Origin: Chromatiales bacterium
Lineage (GTDB): Bacteria; Pseudomonadota; Gammaproteobacteria; SZUA-152
Length of the DNA stretch: 6,008 bases
Direction: 5' to 3'
NCBI GenBank assembly: GCA_026999335.1
Contig: JALTPW010000058.1
Span: forward strand, 1-6,008
Part shown: positions 1-5,716 of the stretch, one piece after another
How positions within the stretch are numbered: the first letter of the stretch is position 1
Layout of the letters: every line of letters starts with the position of its first letter
Translations under genes and position numbers: made by a program
The notes under the pieces: generated by a model
Databases searched by the model: none
Told to the model about the DNA's origin: nothing
The model's input: only the letters and a program-made list of their open reading frames with translations

Positions 1-380
1 CGCCCATCCCGGGGTGACGCCAGCAAATGCAGAACCGCCATATCGGCCGAATAATCACGCCGCAGACGGCTGACAAGCAGGGTCATCAATCCCTCCAGGC
101 CCTGGCATTCCATCAGCAGCAGGGTCAGCTGATGCAGCTGGGTATTGAGGCGGTCATTCTCACGCGCCACCTGCAGCAACGCCTCCAACTGCGTCTTCTG
201 CGTCTCATTCTGGGTGCGTAACATAGCCACCTGCCGCTCAACCAGCGATATGGCGCCCCCGGACTCGTGTGGCAGATACAGATCCGGCAGCAACCAGAGA
301 TTGTGCGCAAAGAAATCGCGGTGGTCGCGGAGATACTCCGCCACGACCTGTTCGCTGATGGCCTGGGTGTCACTCGTCAT
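1..380 (-). CDS. DUF484 family protein, N-terminal 126 residues (gene cut by window edge)
   Basis: The reading frame starts at the ATG at 380-378 and stays open to the window edge, so the C-terminal part is missing. The N-terminus reads MTSDTQAISEQVVAEYLRDH, then RDFF at 21-24, LLPDLYLPHESGG at 30-42 and ISLVERQ at 44-50. This block of YL, DFF, LPH-SGG and SLVERQ is the hallmark of DUF484, a cytoplasmic family of unknown biochemical role with a GAF-like C-terminal domain. Residues about 48-95 are rich in Gln, Leu and charged residues and probably form a coiled coil. The ATG overlaps the dapF stop codon as ATGA, which suggests translational coupling; the upstream Shine-Dalgarno is weak. In many gammaproteobacteria the order is dapF, DUF484, xerC, so a xerC gene probably lies just beyond position 1. 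The family call is firm, and the function is unknown. Confidence 0.92.
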   Translation of the reverse strand, partial: MTSDTQAISEQVVAEYLRDHRDFFAHNLWLLPDLYLPHESGGAISLVERQVAMLRTQNETQKTQLEALLQVARENDRLNTQLHQLTLLLMECQGLEGLMTLLVSRLRRDYSADMAVLHLLASPRDG

Positions 381-1207
381 AACGTGATACTGCCCTCGAA
401 TACGGTTTCTGCGGGACCGGTCATGAATACCGGCGCATCGCCTCCGGCCCATCGTATCAGAAGTCGCCCGCCCGGCAGGTCAACGGCCACTTCATCGTCC
501 ACCAGCCCCCACTGGTGCGCCACCACGGCTGCGGCACAGGCGCCGCTACCGCAGGCCCGGGTCTCGCCACTGCCACGCTCGAACACCCGCAGGCGGATCT
601 GTCGACGCGAAACCGGCTGCATAAATCCCACATTGGTGCGTTCAGGAAAGCGGGGATGGACTTCGACACGCGGCCCCCATTCGGCCACCGGCGCCGTATC
701 CACATCATCGACCCGGATCACCGCATGGGGATTACCCATGGAGACAGCACCGATCTCCAACGAAATCCCATTCAGTCCCAAGGCATACTGCGCGGCACGC
801 GTTTCGGCCTCGAAAGGAATATCCGCCGGTGAAAAACGGGGTGCGCCCATATCGACGGTCACCTGACCATCCCCCTCGATACGCAAGCGGAGATCCCCGG
901 AAGCGGTCTCCACGGCGATTTCACGCTTATCCGTAAAGCCAGCATCCACCACAAAGCGCGCAAAACAACGTGCACCATTGCCACACTGCCCTACTTCACT
1001 GCCATCTGCATTGAAAATTCGGTAGCGGAAATCCACATCGGGTGATTCCGACCGTTCCACCAGCAACAGCTGGTCGCAACCCACACCACGCTGGCGATCA
1101 GCAATAAAGCGCACCTGCCCGGGGCTCAAATCGATGGCCTGATTGATGGCATCGATGACCACAAAATCATTACCCAGGCCGTGCATCTTGGTAAAGGTTA
1201 TCTGCAT
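377..1207 (-). CDS. dapF: Diaminopimelate epimerase
   Basis: DapF interconverts LL- and meso-diaminopimelate in the cytoplasm, supplying the direct lysine precursor and the peptidoglycan cross-linking residue. The enzyme is cofactor-independent and uses two Cys as acid and base. Both are visible: Cys75 in EVGQCGNGARC and Cys219 in GSGETRACGSGAC. The N-terminus MQITFTKMHGLGNDFVVID is the family signature, and GNPHAV at 159-164 is also typical. The chosen start gives 276 residues, close to the 274 of E. coli DapF. The frame stays open upstream to an ATG at 1291, but that would add 28 residues ahead of the conserved N-terminus and is unlikely. Neither start has a strong Shine-Dalgarno. Downstream it overlaps the DUF484 gene by four bases. 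Upstream there is no lysA or lptM, which often precede dapF in gammaproteobacteria. Confidence 0.97.
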   Translation of the reverse strand: MQITFTKMHGLGNDFVVIDAINQAIDLSPGQVRFIADRQRGVGCDQLLLVERSESPDVDFRYRIFNADGSEVGQCGNGARCFARFVVDAGFTDKREIAVETASGDLRLRIEGDGQVTVDMGAPRFSPADIPFEAETRAAQYALGLNGISLEIGAVSMGNPHAVIRVDDVDTAPVAEWGPRVEVHPRFPERTNVGFMQPVSRRQIRLRVFERGSGETRACGSGACAAAVVAHQWGLVDDEVAVDLPGGRLLIRWAGGDAPVFMTGPAETVFEGSITL

Positions 1208-1335
1208 CCAGGCATAGTTGCAGACTGCCGGGCCGGATTCAACCACCCGCCCGGGAAAGGGTCGGCAGACAACCAGCATCGGCCATGCCATTGCAAGCGG
1301 CTCTATCCCCCCGACGTACCCTCAAACCACTTTCC

Positions 1336-1349
1336 TTGACCTATATCAA
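1336..1349. promoter_or_regulatory. FNR/CRP-family binding box
   Basis: The sequence TTGACCTATATCAA matches the FNR consensus TTGAT-N4-ATCAA at nine of ten defined positions with the correct spacing. It lies between dapF (minus) and the small gene at 1416 (plus). Its centre is 73 bases upstream of the 1416 start codon. A GATAAG at 1369-1374 could be the -10 element, putting the box near the usual class II position around -41 within a few bases. FNR, Anr, Dnr and NnrR share this motif, so oxygen or NO control is likely but the regulator cannot be named. The box is symmetric and could also act on the dapF side. Confidence 0.5.
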
Positions 1350-1415
1350 ATCCACAACCACTACGAATGATAAGCTTTTCGGCCACATTCCCCGTCATTC
1401 CAGAGTGGTCGCCCC

Positions 1416-1745
1416 ATGCCCCTCGACAGACCAGACTGCCTCGGAGATTATGATTTTGAGCACATCGCCTATTATGCCAAAAAACGCTTCATCGACGGTA
1501 TTTCGACCGTTACCCTAATTGCCCAGGCAAAGACCGCGCGCGCAAAGGAAGAGATCGCTCTGGTCTCCATGTTGGACATTAAGGACGAGGACATCCGCGA
1601 CATGCAGCTAAGCTGCCGATACGCTGACAAATGCAAGATAATGGACTGCCGGGACAAACTCAGAAAAATGATAACAGAGAAACTGTCAGGCCTCGCGGCA
1701 GCAGATCCTTGCAGACAGCCCCCACTCTTTCGGGTTACCGTTTGA
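1416..1745 (+). CDS. Small hypothetical protein with a C-x5-C-x4-C cluster
   Basis: I do not recognise this 109-residue protein. It has no signal peptide or membrane segment, so it is probably cytoplasmic. Residues about 14-64 are predicted largely helical and rich in charged residues (AKKRFIDG, AKTARAKEEIA, DIKDEDIRD). A cluster Cys67-x5-Cys73-x4-Cys78 lies in SCRYADKCKIMDCRDKLRK and could bind a metal, an Fe-S cluster or form disulfides; Cys8 and Cys99 are outside it. GAGTGG sits about seven bases before the ATG as a modest Shine-Dalgarno, and an FNR-type box lies upstream, both supporting a real gene. It is monocistronic and converges on the transferase gene, with 40 bases between the stop codons. 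The last ten to fifteen residues look unstructured. Expression and function are inference. Confidence 0.62.
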   Translation: MPLDRPDCLGDYDFEHIAYYAKKRFIDGISTVTLIAQAKTARAKEEIALVSMLDIKDEDIRDMQLSCRYADKCKIMDCRDKLRKMITEKLSGLAAADPCRQPPLFRVTV

Positions 1746-1785
1746 GGGCATACTCAATTAACAAGGCCGTCAAGATGAGTTGCCG

Positions 1786-3441
1786 CTAGCGATAATCCAA
1801 ACCACTACCCCGTAAATGACGTGGGAAATTTCGACCTAAATCATAGTCAGCCGAAAAAATATCCAGTCCGGAATCATAATAGCCACCCTCAATACCCAGC
1901 AAACCCAGGATAGCGTGTTCAAGGTCATCCGCTTGATAAGGCCTTTTTTTCAATGCGGCAATATCCGACACCGGCAATTCATAGTGATCATTTGACCACA
2001 ACAGCATCGGCACTTCCCACATCTCTTTGGCCCTTCTATTGTGGCCGGAAAAATCACTGTTATGCGCCACATCCTGGCCATGATCTGAAATATAGAGCCA
2101 TGCTGCGGGTTCATTTGGATGATCAATCAATTCATTGACAAGCTGAGACAATATGTAATCTTGATAATAAATAGCGCTGTCATACATATTCCTAAAGGTG
2201 ATCTCCCACATTGAGCGGCCTTGTGACACCAGCCTCTCCGCAACCGCATCATCATACAGCTTCTCGAAAACCGCATGCGTTCTTGGGTAACGATAATTAT
2301 AGGAAGGATGAGAGCCCAATATATGCACAAAAATCAACTTTTTCTCCGCAGGATCATTCAAGGCGGCCCGATAAGGATCCAATACCGCCTCATCCAGCGT
2401 GCCTTCGAGCCGGGAGCCCCCTCTATTGGTAAAAATCGACCTGTCCGCCTGTCCGGCGAGTATCGAAATAATCCCCCGCCCTTCCGTACCCTGGTTGGTT
2501 ACCCAATACACCTTATAACCTGCTCGCTGCGCCATCACTACCACACTGGGCTTTTCCCTCCAAAGCTCGCCCCGCTCCACGGTGGCAGGCGTCAACATGC
2601 GAGTAATCGAGCCTATTGTCGATGCGTCAGCCGCAATCACATCCTCAAACGCAATCAACCCGTCGACCTTTTCGAGCAACGGCGTGGTTTCGCGCTCATA
2701 ACCGTACAGAGACCAGTCATTGCGCGTATCACTCTCACCAATGACCACCACCACGGTACGGCGACCAACCCCTTCAGAAGCAACCATTGAATTAAGCGTT
2801 TCATCACTATTGGTGGCCGCTAAACGCGCATATAGCTGCCTGGCCTCCTCAAGATCGGCCTGCCACCGCAAGTAATTTTCGGGAAAATAGAACAGTGGAT
2901 TCGATTTGCGTAATGTCGGATTAAAATGGATCGTCAGCAACACAATGGTCACGATACCCGCGGCCCAATAACGCTTGATTTTAGGCTTATCCTCGACGCT
3001 CAATGAAGGTGGTTCCGCCACGAACAAAAACCAAAACAGCACTAAACTACCGAGAAACAACGCCAGATTGAGTGAGATATAGCGGGCGTATTGAATAAAG
3101 AACTCGCTGGATTCGGCCATATCGGTGCTGAATATCGACTGTACAACAATCACATCCTCCTGCTGCACACCAAAGGCATCCCGCAGGGTCGACTGGAACC
3201 CGATATTCAACAGAATGATAATAAGAAAGGACAGCAACAGACCGCTGAACAATGCACGTTTATTGGGCAAAATATCCCGCCAATAAAAGAGCGTGGTCAG
3301 TGTAAAAAAACCTAAAACCGCAGAGAGTCCTGCTTGCGAGTAATTTAACTTATCAAAAAGATAGTATGCCAGCGGCATGAAGGTAAATATCAACCCCTTC
3401 AAGGCCGGGGGCAGCTTTCTCAAGCGAGCAATAGAATCCAT
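1786..3441 (-). CDS. Phosphoethanolamine transferase, EptA/CptA-type membrane sulfatase-fold enzyme
   Basis: This 551-residue inner-membrane protein probably moves phosphoethanolamine from phosphatidylethanolamine to lipid A or LPS core. The N-terminal part holds about five hydrophobic segments (roughly 14-30, 38-54, 63-82, 120-142, 158-173), followed by a periplasmic alkaline-phosphatase/sulfatase-fold domain. Active-site residues match MCR-1: Glu236 in VVVIGES (MCR-1 Glu246), Thr275 in ADASTIGS exactly 39 residues later (nucleophile Thr285), Asp453-His454 in ISDHGQ (Asp465-His466), plus His378 in LGSHPSY and His467 in SGHNRR for the remaining conserved His. The SLYGYERETTPLL block at 244-256 is typical of the family. 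The enzyme therefore looks intact. No strong Shine-Dalgarno precedes the ATG. No LPS gene neighbours it, so the acceptor cannot be assigned and no symbol is given. Confidence 0.9.
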   Translation of the reverse strand: MDSIARLRKLPPALKGLIFTFMPLAYYLFDKLNYSQAGLSAVLGFFTLTTLFYWRDILPNKRALFSGLLLSFLIIILLNIGFQSTLRDAFGVQQEDVIVVQSIFSTDMAESSEFFIQYARYISLNLALFLGSLVLFWFLFVAEPPSLSVEDKPKIKRYWAAGIVTIVLLTIHFNPTLRKSNPLFYFPENYLRWQADLEEARQLYARLAATNSDETLNSMVASEGVGRRTVVVVIGESDTRNDWSLYGYERETTPLLEKVDGLIAFEDVIAADASTIGSITRMLTPATVERGELWREKPSVVVMAQRAGYKVYWVTNQGTEGRGIISILAGQADRSIFTNRGGSRLEGTLDEAVLDPYRAALNDPAEKKLIFVHILGSHPSYNYRYPRTHAVFEKLYDDAVAERLVSQGRSMWEITFRNMYDSAIYYQDYILSQLVNELIDHPNEPAAWLYISDHGQDVAHNSDFSGHNRRAKEMWEVPMLLWSNDHYELPVSDIAALKKRPYQADDLEHAILGLLGIEGGYYDSGLDIFSADYDLGRNFPRHLRGSGLDYR

Positions 3442-3478
3442 TATTATTTTAATCTACCGATACAGATGTGTATTAACT

Positions 3479-3493
3479 TGCCAACGATTGGCA
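3479..3493. promoter_or_regulatory. Interrupted palindrome, candidate operator of the transferase gene
   Basis: TGCCAA-CGA-TTGGCA has perfect six-base arms around a three-base centre. It lies 38-52 bases upstream of the transferase ATG, where a promoter would be expected; the TTGGCA arm, read on the minus strand, could itself serve as a -35 element with a poor TATCGG 16 bases further on. The arrangement suggests a dimeric regulator, but I do not recognise the motif. Confidence 0.3.
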
Positions 3494-3603
3494 TCACATG
3501 TGCTTTGAGCGCGTTACGCCGAAACCAATCCGTTGAATCTACCTGGCCACGGCTTCTGCGCCGCTTGCTGAAGGCGGCTTCTTTGAGAAAAGCGCTACTG
3601 GCG

Positions 3604-3628
3604 ATTGTTGAGTACTCTAGCCGGCGAT
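3604..3628. promoter_or_regulatory. IscR type-1-like binding site
   Basis: This 25-base stretch agrees with about 20 of 25 positions of the E. coli IscR type-1 consensus (ATASYYGACTRwwwYAGTCRRSTAT), including the half sites GTTGAGTA and TAGCCGGC. IscR senses Fe-S cluster status and represses with its own cluster bound. The site lies 31 bases before the ATG at 3659, a sensible place to control a promoter for that frame. The match is by eye against a degenerate consensus and other Rrf2-family regulators could bind similar DNA. Confidence 0.33.
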
Positions 3629-3658
3629 TTTTCTACCGACACCGACACAAGGAAGCCT

Positions 3659-3847
3659 ATGGCGCTGAATTTAAAAGATTTTTCCAGCGCCCTGGACGAT
3701 CTCGCTACAACTCAACGGATTGATTGGGTGTTAAAAGCTCTGCATCACACAGCAAACATTAACAGAAAAACCAACCGCACACGACCAGACCCGTTAACCC
3801 GAATATTTCATGCCACAGGGAACAGGCGCACTGCCCCGTCAATGTAA
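3659..3847 (+). pseudogene. 62-codon reading frame, possible truncated gene start
   Basis: The frame starts with MALNLKDFSSALDDLATTQR and is preceded by AAGGA at 3649-3653, five bases from the ATG, the best Shine-Dalgarno in the window. The IscR-like box lies just upstream. The first 31 residues are protein-like, and the segment RIDWVLKAL loosely resembles the segment RVAWALDNL near the CysH N-terminus, just before its PAPS-binding region. After about residue 32 the frame turns into a basic, low-information tail (INRKTNRTRPDP) and stops at 3847. I read it as the intact 5' end of a gene whose remainder was lost or replaced. It could instead be a genuine small protein. The CysH idea is only a weak inference, although an Fe-S-type APS reductase would fit IscR-like control. 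Confidence 0.33.
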
Positions 3848-3857
3848 ACAACCCGCG

Positions 3858-4175
3858 CTATACCTGAATAGTATTGACTTCAAGCTTAAGAGGCTTGAAA
3901 TACCGTGACTCACGCCGCTCAGCCTGCAAGCACTCAACGCACAAGGTGATTTTGTCCGAGTCTTCCCGTCGTTCCGCCCAGAACTGGCAATATTTTCAAC
4001 GTACATCAGTCCCATGCCGCAAGACCCCATCGCAGAGTCCCATCCACTCAGGCTCACAGATTTTTGGGCCTGTAATCTTCGCGACGACGACATCAGCATG
4101 CACCATGACTGAGCCAATTCCTTCGCCATCCTGCAATACTGCACCCTCATGGTGCGAATCAGACAAACCTAAAGA
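3858..4175 (-). pseudogene. Minus-strand reading frame interrupted by one TGA
   Basis: Between a TAG at 4178-4176 and a TAG at 3860-3858 the minus strand is open except for a TGA at 3998-3996. The upstream part reads plausibly as protein, with DGEGIGSVMVHADVVVAKI followed by TGPKICEPEWMGLCDG. The downstream part has KYCQFWAERR and LCVECLQAERR, followed by YFKPLKLEV. Cys pairs occur on both sides of the TGA, as in a zinc-ribbon or Fe-S protein. An ATG at 4106 would give a 36-residue product ending at the TGA, with GAAGGA 12 bases ahead, too far for a good site. A decayed gene is the simplest reading; selenocysteine is possible but I see no adjacent hairpin that would prove it. No family is recognised. 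Confidence 0.25.
3879..3899. repeat. Perfect short inverted repeat
   Basis: TTCAAGC and GCTTGAA form a perfect seven-base stem around the seven-base loop TTAAGAG. It lies 32 bases past the stop of the plus-strand 62-codon frame and just inside the end of the minus-strand broken frame. Neither side is followed by a T-run, so it is not a canonical terminator, but it could end transcripts with help of Rho or protect an RNA end. Confidence 0.35.
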
Positions 4176-4209
4176 CTATACCCTATTGAATTTTATGTGC
4201 TTTTAGTTA

Positions 4210-4225
4210 TGGCACAAATCATGCT
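4210..4225 (+). promoter_or_regulatory. Sigma54-type -24/-12 promoter candidate
   Basis: TGGCACAAATCATGCT matches the sigma54 consensus TGGCACG-N4-TTGCW at all six -24 bases and at TGCW of the -12 element, with exact spacing. Mismatches are the G after TGGCAC and the first T of TTGC. It is oriented toward the octaheme cytochrome and would start transcription about 140 bases before its ATG. Sigma54 promoters need an enhancer-binding activator such as NorR; no convincing enhancer pair was identified upstream. Confidence 0.36.
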
Positions 4226-4226
4226 G

Positions 4227-4254
4227 CTGACTCTCAATCATTAAAAACTATAAC
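4227..4254 (+). promoter_or_regulatory. Sigma70-type promoter candidate
   Basis: CTGACT (4227-4232) and TATAAC (4249-4254) are separated by 16 bases and match the -35 and -10 consensus at four and five of six positions. Transcription would start near 4261, giving a leader of about 115 bases before the octaheme cytochrome. It overlaps the downstream side of the sigma54-like element, so at most one may be used under a given condition. Confidence 0.28.
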
Positions 4255-4256
4255 TA

Positions 4257-4268
4257 GTGATCCATCAC
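4257..4268. promoter_or_regulatory. Palindrome at the predicted transcription start, candidate operator
   Basis: GTGATCCATCAC has perfect five-base arms around CC. It covers the start point predicted for the sigma70-type promoter, where a repressor would block initiation. The spacing is two bases shorter than an FNR or CRP box, so it is not a canonical site of that family. The regulator is unknown. Confidence 0.25.
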
Positions 4269-4279
4269 GTTTGCATCTT

Positions 4280-4346
4280 GTATTGATGGAGCACTCGTAG
4301 GCAATACCTCTTCCAGAGGCCGCATTATCAGAGTTATTCAGTGCGG
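4280..4346 (+). promoter_or_regulatory. Leader with three nested or adjacent inverted repeats
   Basis: GTATTG (4280-4285) pairs with CAATAC (4302-4307) over a 16-base gap. CCTCT (4307-4311) pairs with AGAGG (4315-4319) over three bases. CCGCA (4320-4324) pairs with TGCGG (4342-4346) over 17 bases. All arms are perfect. They fill the untranslated leader between the promoter candidates and the ribosome-binding site, so they may be operators or RNA hairpins. No known riboswitch is recognised. Confidence 0.22.
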
Positions 4347-4365
4347 TATGTTATTTTTCATGTCC

Positions 4366-4371
4366 AGGGGG
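4366..4371 (+). promoter_or_regulatory. Ribosome-binding site that decides the octaheme cytochrome start
   Basis: AGGGGG lies four bases before the ATG at 4376. The next in-frame ATG, at 4391, would be 19 bases away, too far, so the first ATG is preferred. Confidence 0.6.
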
Positions 4372-4375
4372 CGTC

Positions 4376-5716
4376 ATGATTTACAGTGCAATGCGGTTTT
4401 TTGTCTCCAGTGTTTTTTTTATCGTCTTGAGTGGCGTTTTTCTACAGTCCGTCGTTGCAGATGATGATGTACCCAGACCGATCACTCACTATCCCGAGAG
4501 AAATGTCGCCATTACAGAAAAGTGGAAAGAAGCAAAAGATGGCTACAGCAATCCCAGAAACTACACCCCCCCCGTTGTCGAGGGGGCGGGTAAAGACTGC
4601 GTAAAATGCCACAAAGTATTGACGCCGGTCGCCGTCAAGGATTGGGAAGACAGCAAGCATTATGAAAACAATGTCGGCTGTGAAAGCTGTCACAACGATC
4701 ACAGCAACCTCATCATGCCGACACCCGATACCTGTGGCACCTGTCATGCCGCCGAAACCATGCAACACCGGGCAGGAAAACACTCCATTGCCTGGAGTGT
4801 GAAGGTGGCATCCGGCGGCAAAGGCGGCGGTGCAGGCCGTTTTCTCGCCCAATATGAAGAAATGAGGGAAGGTGCCTGTGGCGGTTGTCACAGCGTGGAA
4901 GACAAATGTGATTCCTGCCATACCCGGCACAAGTTTGATGCCAAGGAAGCACTGGATCCCAAAGCCTGTGGCACTTGTCACATGGGGCCGGATCACGCGC
5001 AGTTGGAATATTACAAATCCTCGAAACACGGCGTCATATTCAACATCGAGGGCAAGGGTGTTGAAGAAGGTGGCAGAACCCCCACCTGCGTCACCTGCCA
5101 CATGAAGGGAGGCAACCATGATGTGAGCCAAGGCCTGACCCTGGGCGGGGCATCACAGGGCAAATTCATCGGCAACAAAGATTCTGGTGCAAAATACAGC
5201 AAGAGCCCAAATGGTATTTTCATGAATGAAATTACCGCAGAAACCTACAAGCGGGAACGGGCGAAAATGGTGGCAATTTGTATCGACTGCCATTCCAAAC
5301 GCTTTGCCGAACACAAGTTGGCGGTTGCGGATGGCATTAAAATTGCCAGTGATGCCGTCGCCGGTGAAGCCATCAAGGTCATCAAAGAACTTTACAATGA
5401 CGGCTTATTAAACCCCATGCCGGAAGACCGGCCGGAAAACCCCTTCGTCGGCAAAAAACTGATGTTGACCGGGCATCAGCTCTATGAGCAAACATCGGGC
5501 ATTGAAGCCTTGTTTTTCGAATTGTATAAATTTGATCTCGTGCATGCCTGGAAAGGCGCCTACCACTTCAGTCCCGATTGGACCCATTGGTATGGCAATG
5601 CACCGATGAAACTAAAACTATCCAGGATAAAGAACGAGGCAAACCAATTACGCCGATTGGACAAGCTGGAAAAAGAGCTTGGTATCGAGGCGGAGAAGGT
5701 CGATTTCGGCGAGTAA
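4376..5716 (+). CDS. Octaheme c-type cytochrome, hydroxylamine oxidoreductase (HAO) family
   Basis: This exported 446-residue protein has a signal peptide (hydrophobic 7-27, likely cleavage after Ala28 in SVVA-DD), so it acts in the periplasm. Eight CxxCH heme sites are present, starting at Cys75, 102, 120, 168, 178, 198, 238 and 302, the octaheme pattern of HAO. The WEDSKH motif at 90-95 before CESCH is shared with this superfamily. The fourth heme site (His172) is followed by Asp206-His207, matching in spacing the active-site Asp267-His268 of Nitrosomonas HAO as I recall it. The C-terminal block SPDWTHWYG (399-407) places Tyr406 exactly 200 residues after Asp206, as Tyr467 lies after Asp267. 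Tyr467 cross-links the P460 heme. HAO oxidises hydroxylamine to NO or nitrite; homologues without that Tyr reduce nitrite or hydroxylamine. It is shorter than Nitrosomonas HAO and has no C-terminal membrane helix. Direction of the reaction is inferred. Confidence 0.92.
   Translation: MIYSAMRFFVSSVFFIVLSGVFLQSVVADDDVPRPITHYPERNVAITEKWKEAKDGYSNPRNYTPPVVEGAGKDCVKCHKVLTPVAVKDWEDSKHYENNVGCESCHNDHSNLIMPTPDTCGTCHAAETMQHRAGKHSIAWSVKVASGGKGGGAGRFLAQYEEMREGACGGCHSVEDKCDSCHTRHKFDAKEALDPKACGTCHMGPDHAQLEYYKSSKHGVIFNIEGKGVEEGGRTPTCVTCHMKGGNHDVSQGLTLGGASQGKFIGNKDSGAKYSKSPNGIFMNEITAETYKRERAKMVAICIDCHSKRFAEHKLAVADGIKIASDAVAGEAIKVIKELYNDGLLNPMPEDRPENPFVGKKLMLTGHQLYEQTSGIEALFFELYKFDLVHAWKGAYHFSPDWTHWYGNAPMKLKLSRIKNEANQLRRLDKLEKELGIEAEKVDFGE

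Larger units (their letters stand above)
3442..4375. other. Long region without a clear intact gene
   Basis: About 930 bases separate the transferase start from the octaheme cytochrome start. I find no tRNA, rRNA, CRISPR or full-length gene here. What can be seen is listed separately: a palindrome near the transferase start, an IscR-like box with a short plus-strand frame, a minus-strand frame with an internal TGA, and the leader of the cytochrome operon. Other open frames in both strands (for example 3466-3723 plus, 3874-4206 plus) lack recognisable motifs or good start sites. The stretch reads like decayed coding DNA next to a regulatory leader. Confidence 0.6.

Noticed and set aside
236..240. 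CRISPR array, tRNA or insertion sequence anywhere in the window
   Set aside because: No regularly spaced direct repeats, no cloverleaf-like sequence and no transposase with terminal inverted repeats were seen on either strand; the coordinates given are nominal.
1208..1291. N-terminal extension of dapF from the ATG at 1291
   Set aside because: It adds 28 residues before the conserved MQITFTKMHGLGNDF start, with no export or domain signal, and the shorter form has the family length.
1742..1757. TTGAG-N6-CTCAA as a terminator between the convergent genes
   Set aside because: The stem is only five AT-rich pairs and no T-run follows on either strand.
3560..3584. GCCGC-N9-GCGGC hairpin followed by TTCTTT as a rho-independent terminator
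   Set aside because: The stem is short, the T-run is broken, and no plus-strand gene ends just before it.
3466..3723. 85-codon plus-strand frame
   Set aside because: No Shine-Dalgarno, basic low-information sequence, and it overlaps the better-supported start at 3659 in another frame.
4442..5131. Long open frame on the minus strand opposite the octaheme cytochrome
   Set aside because: It is antisense to a gene with eight CxxCH motifs; its residues mirror the cytochrome codons and show no family features.
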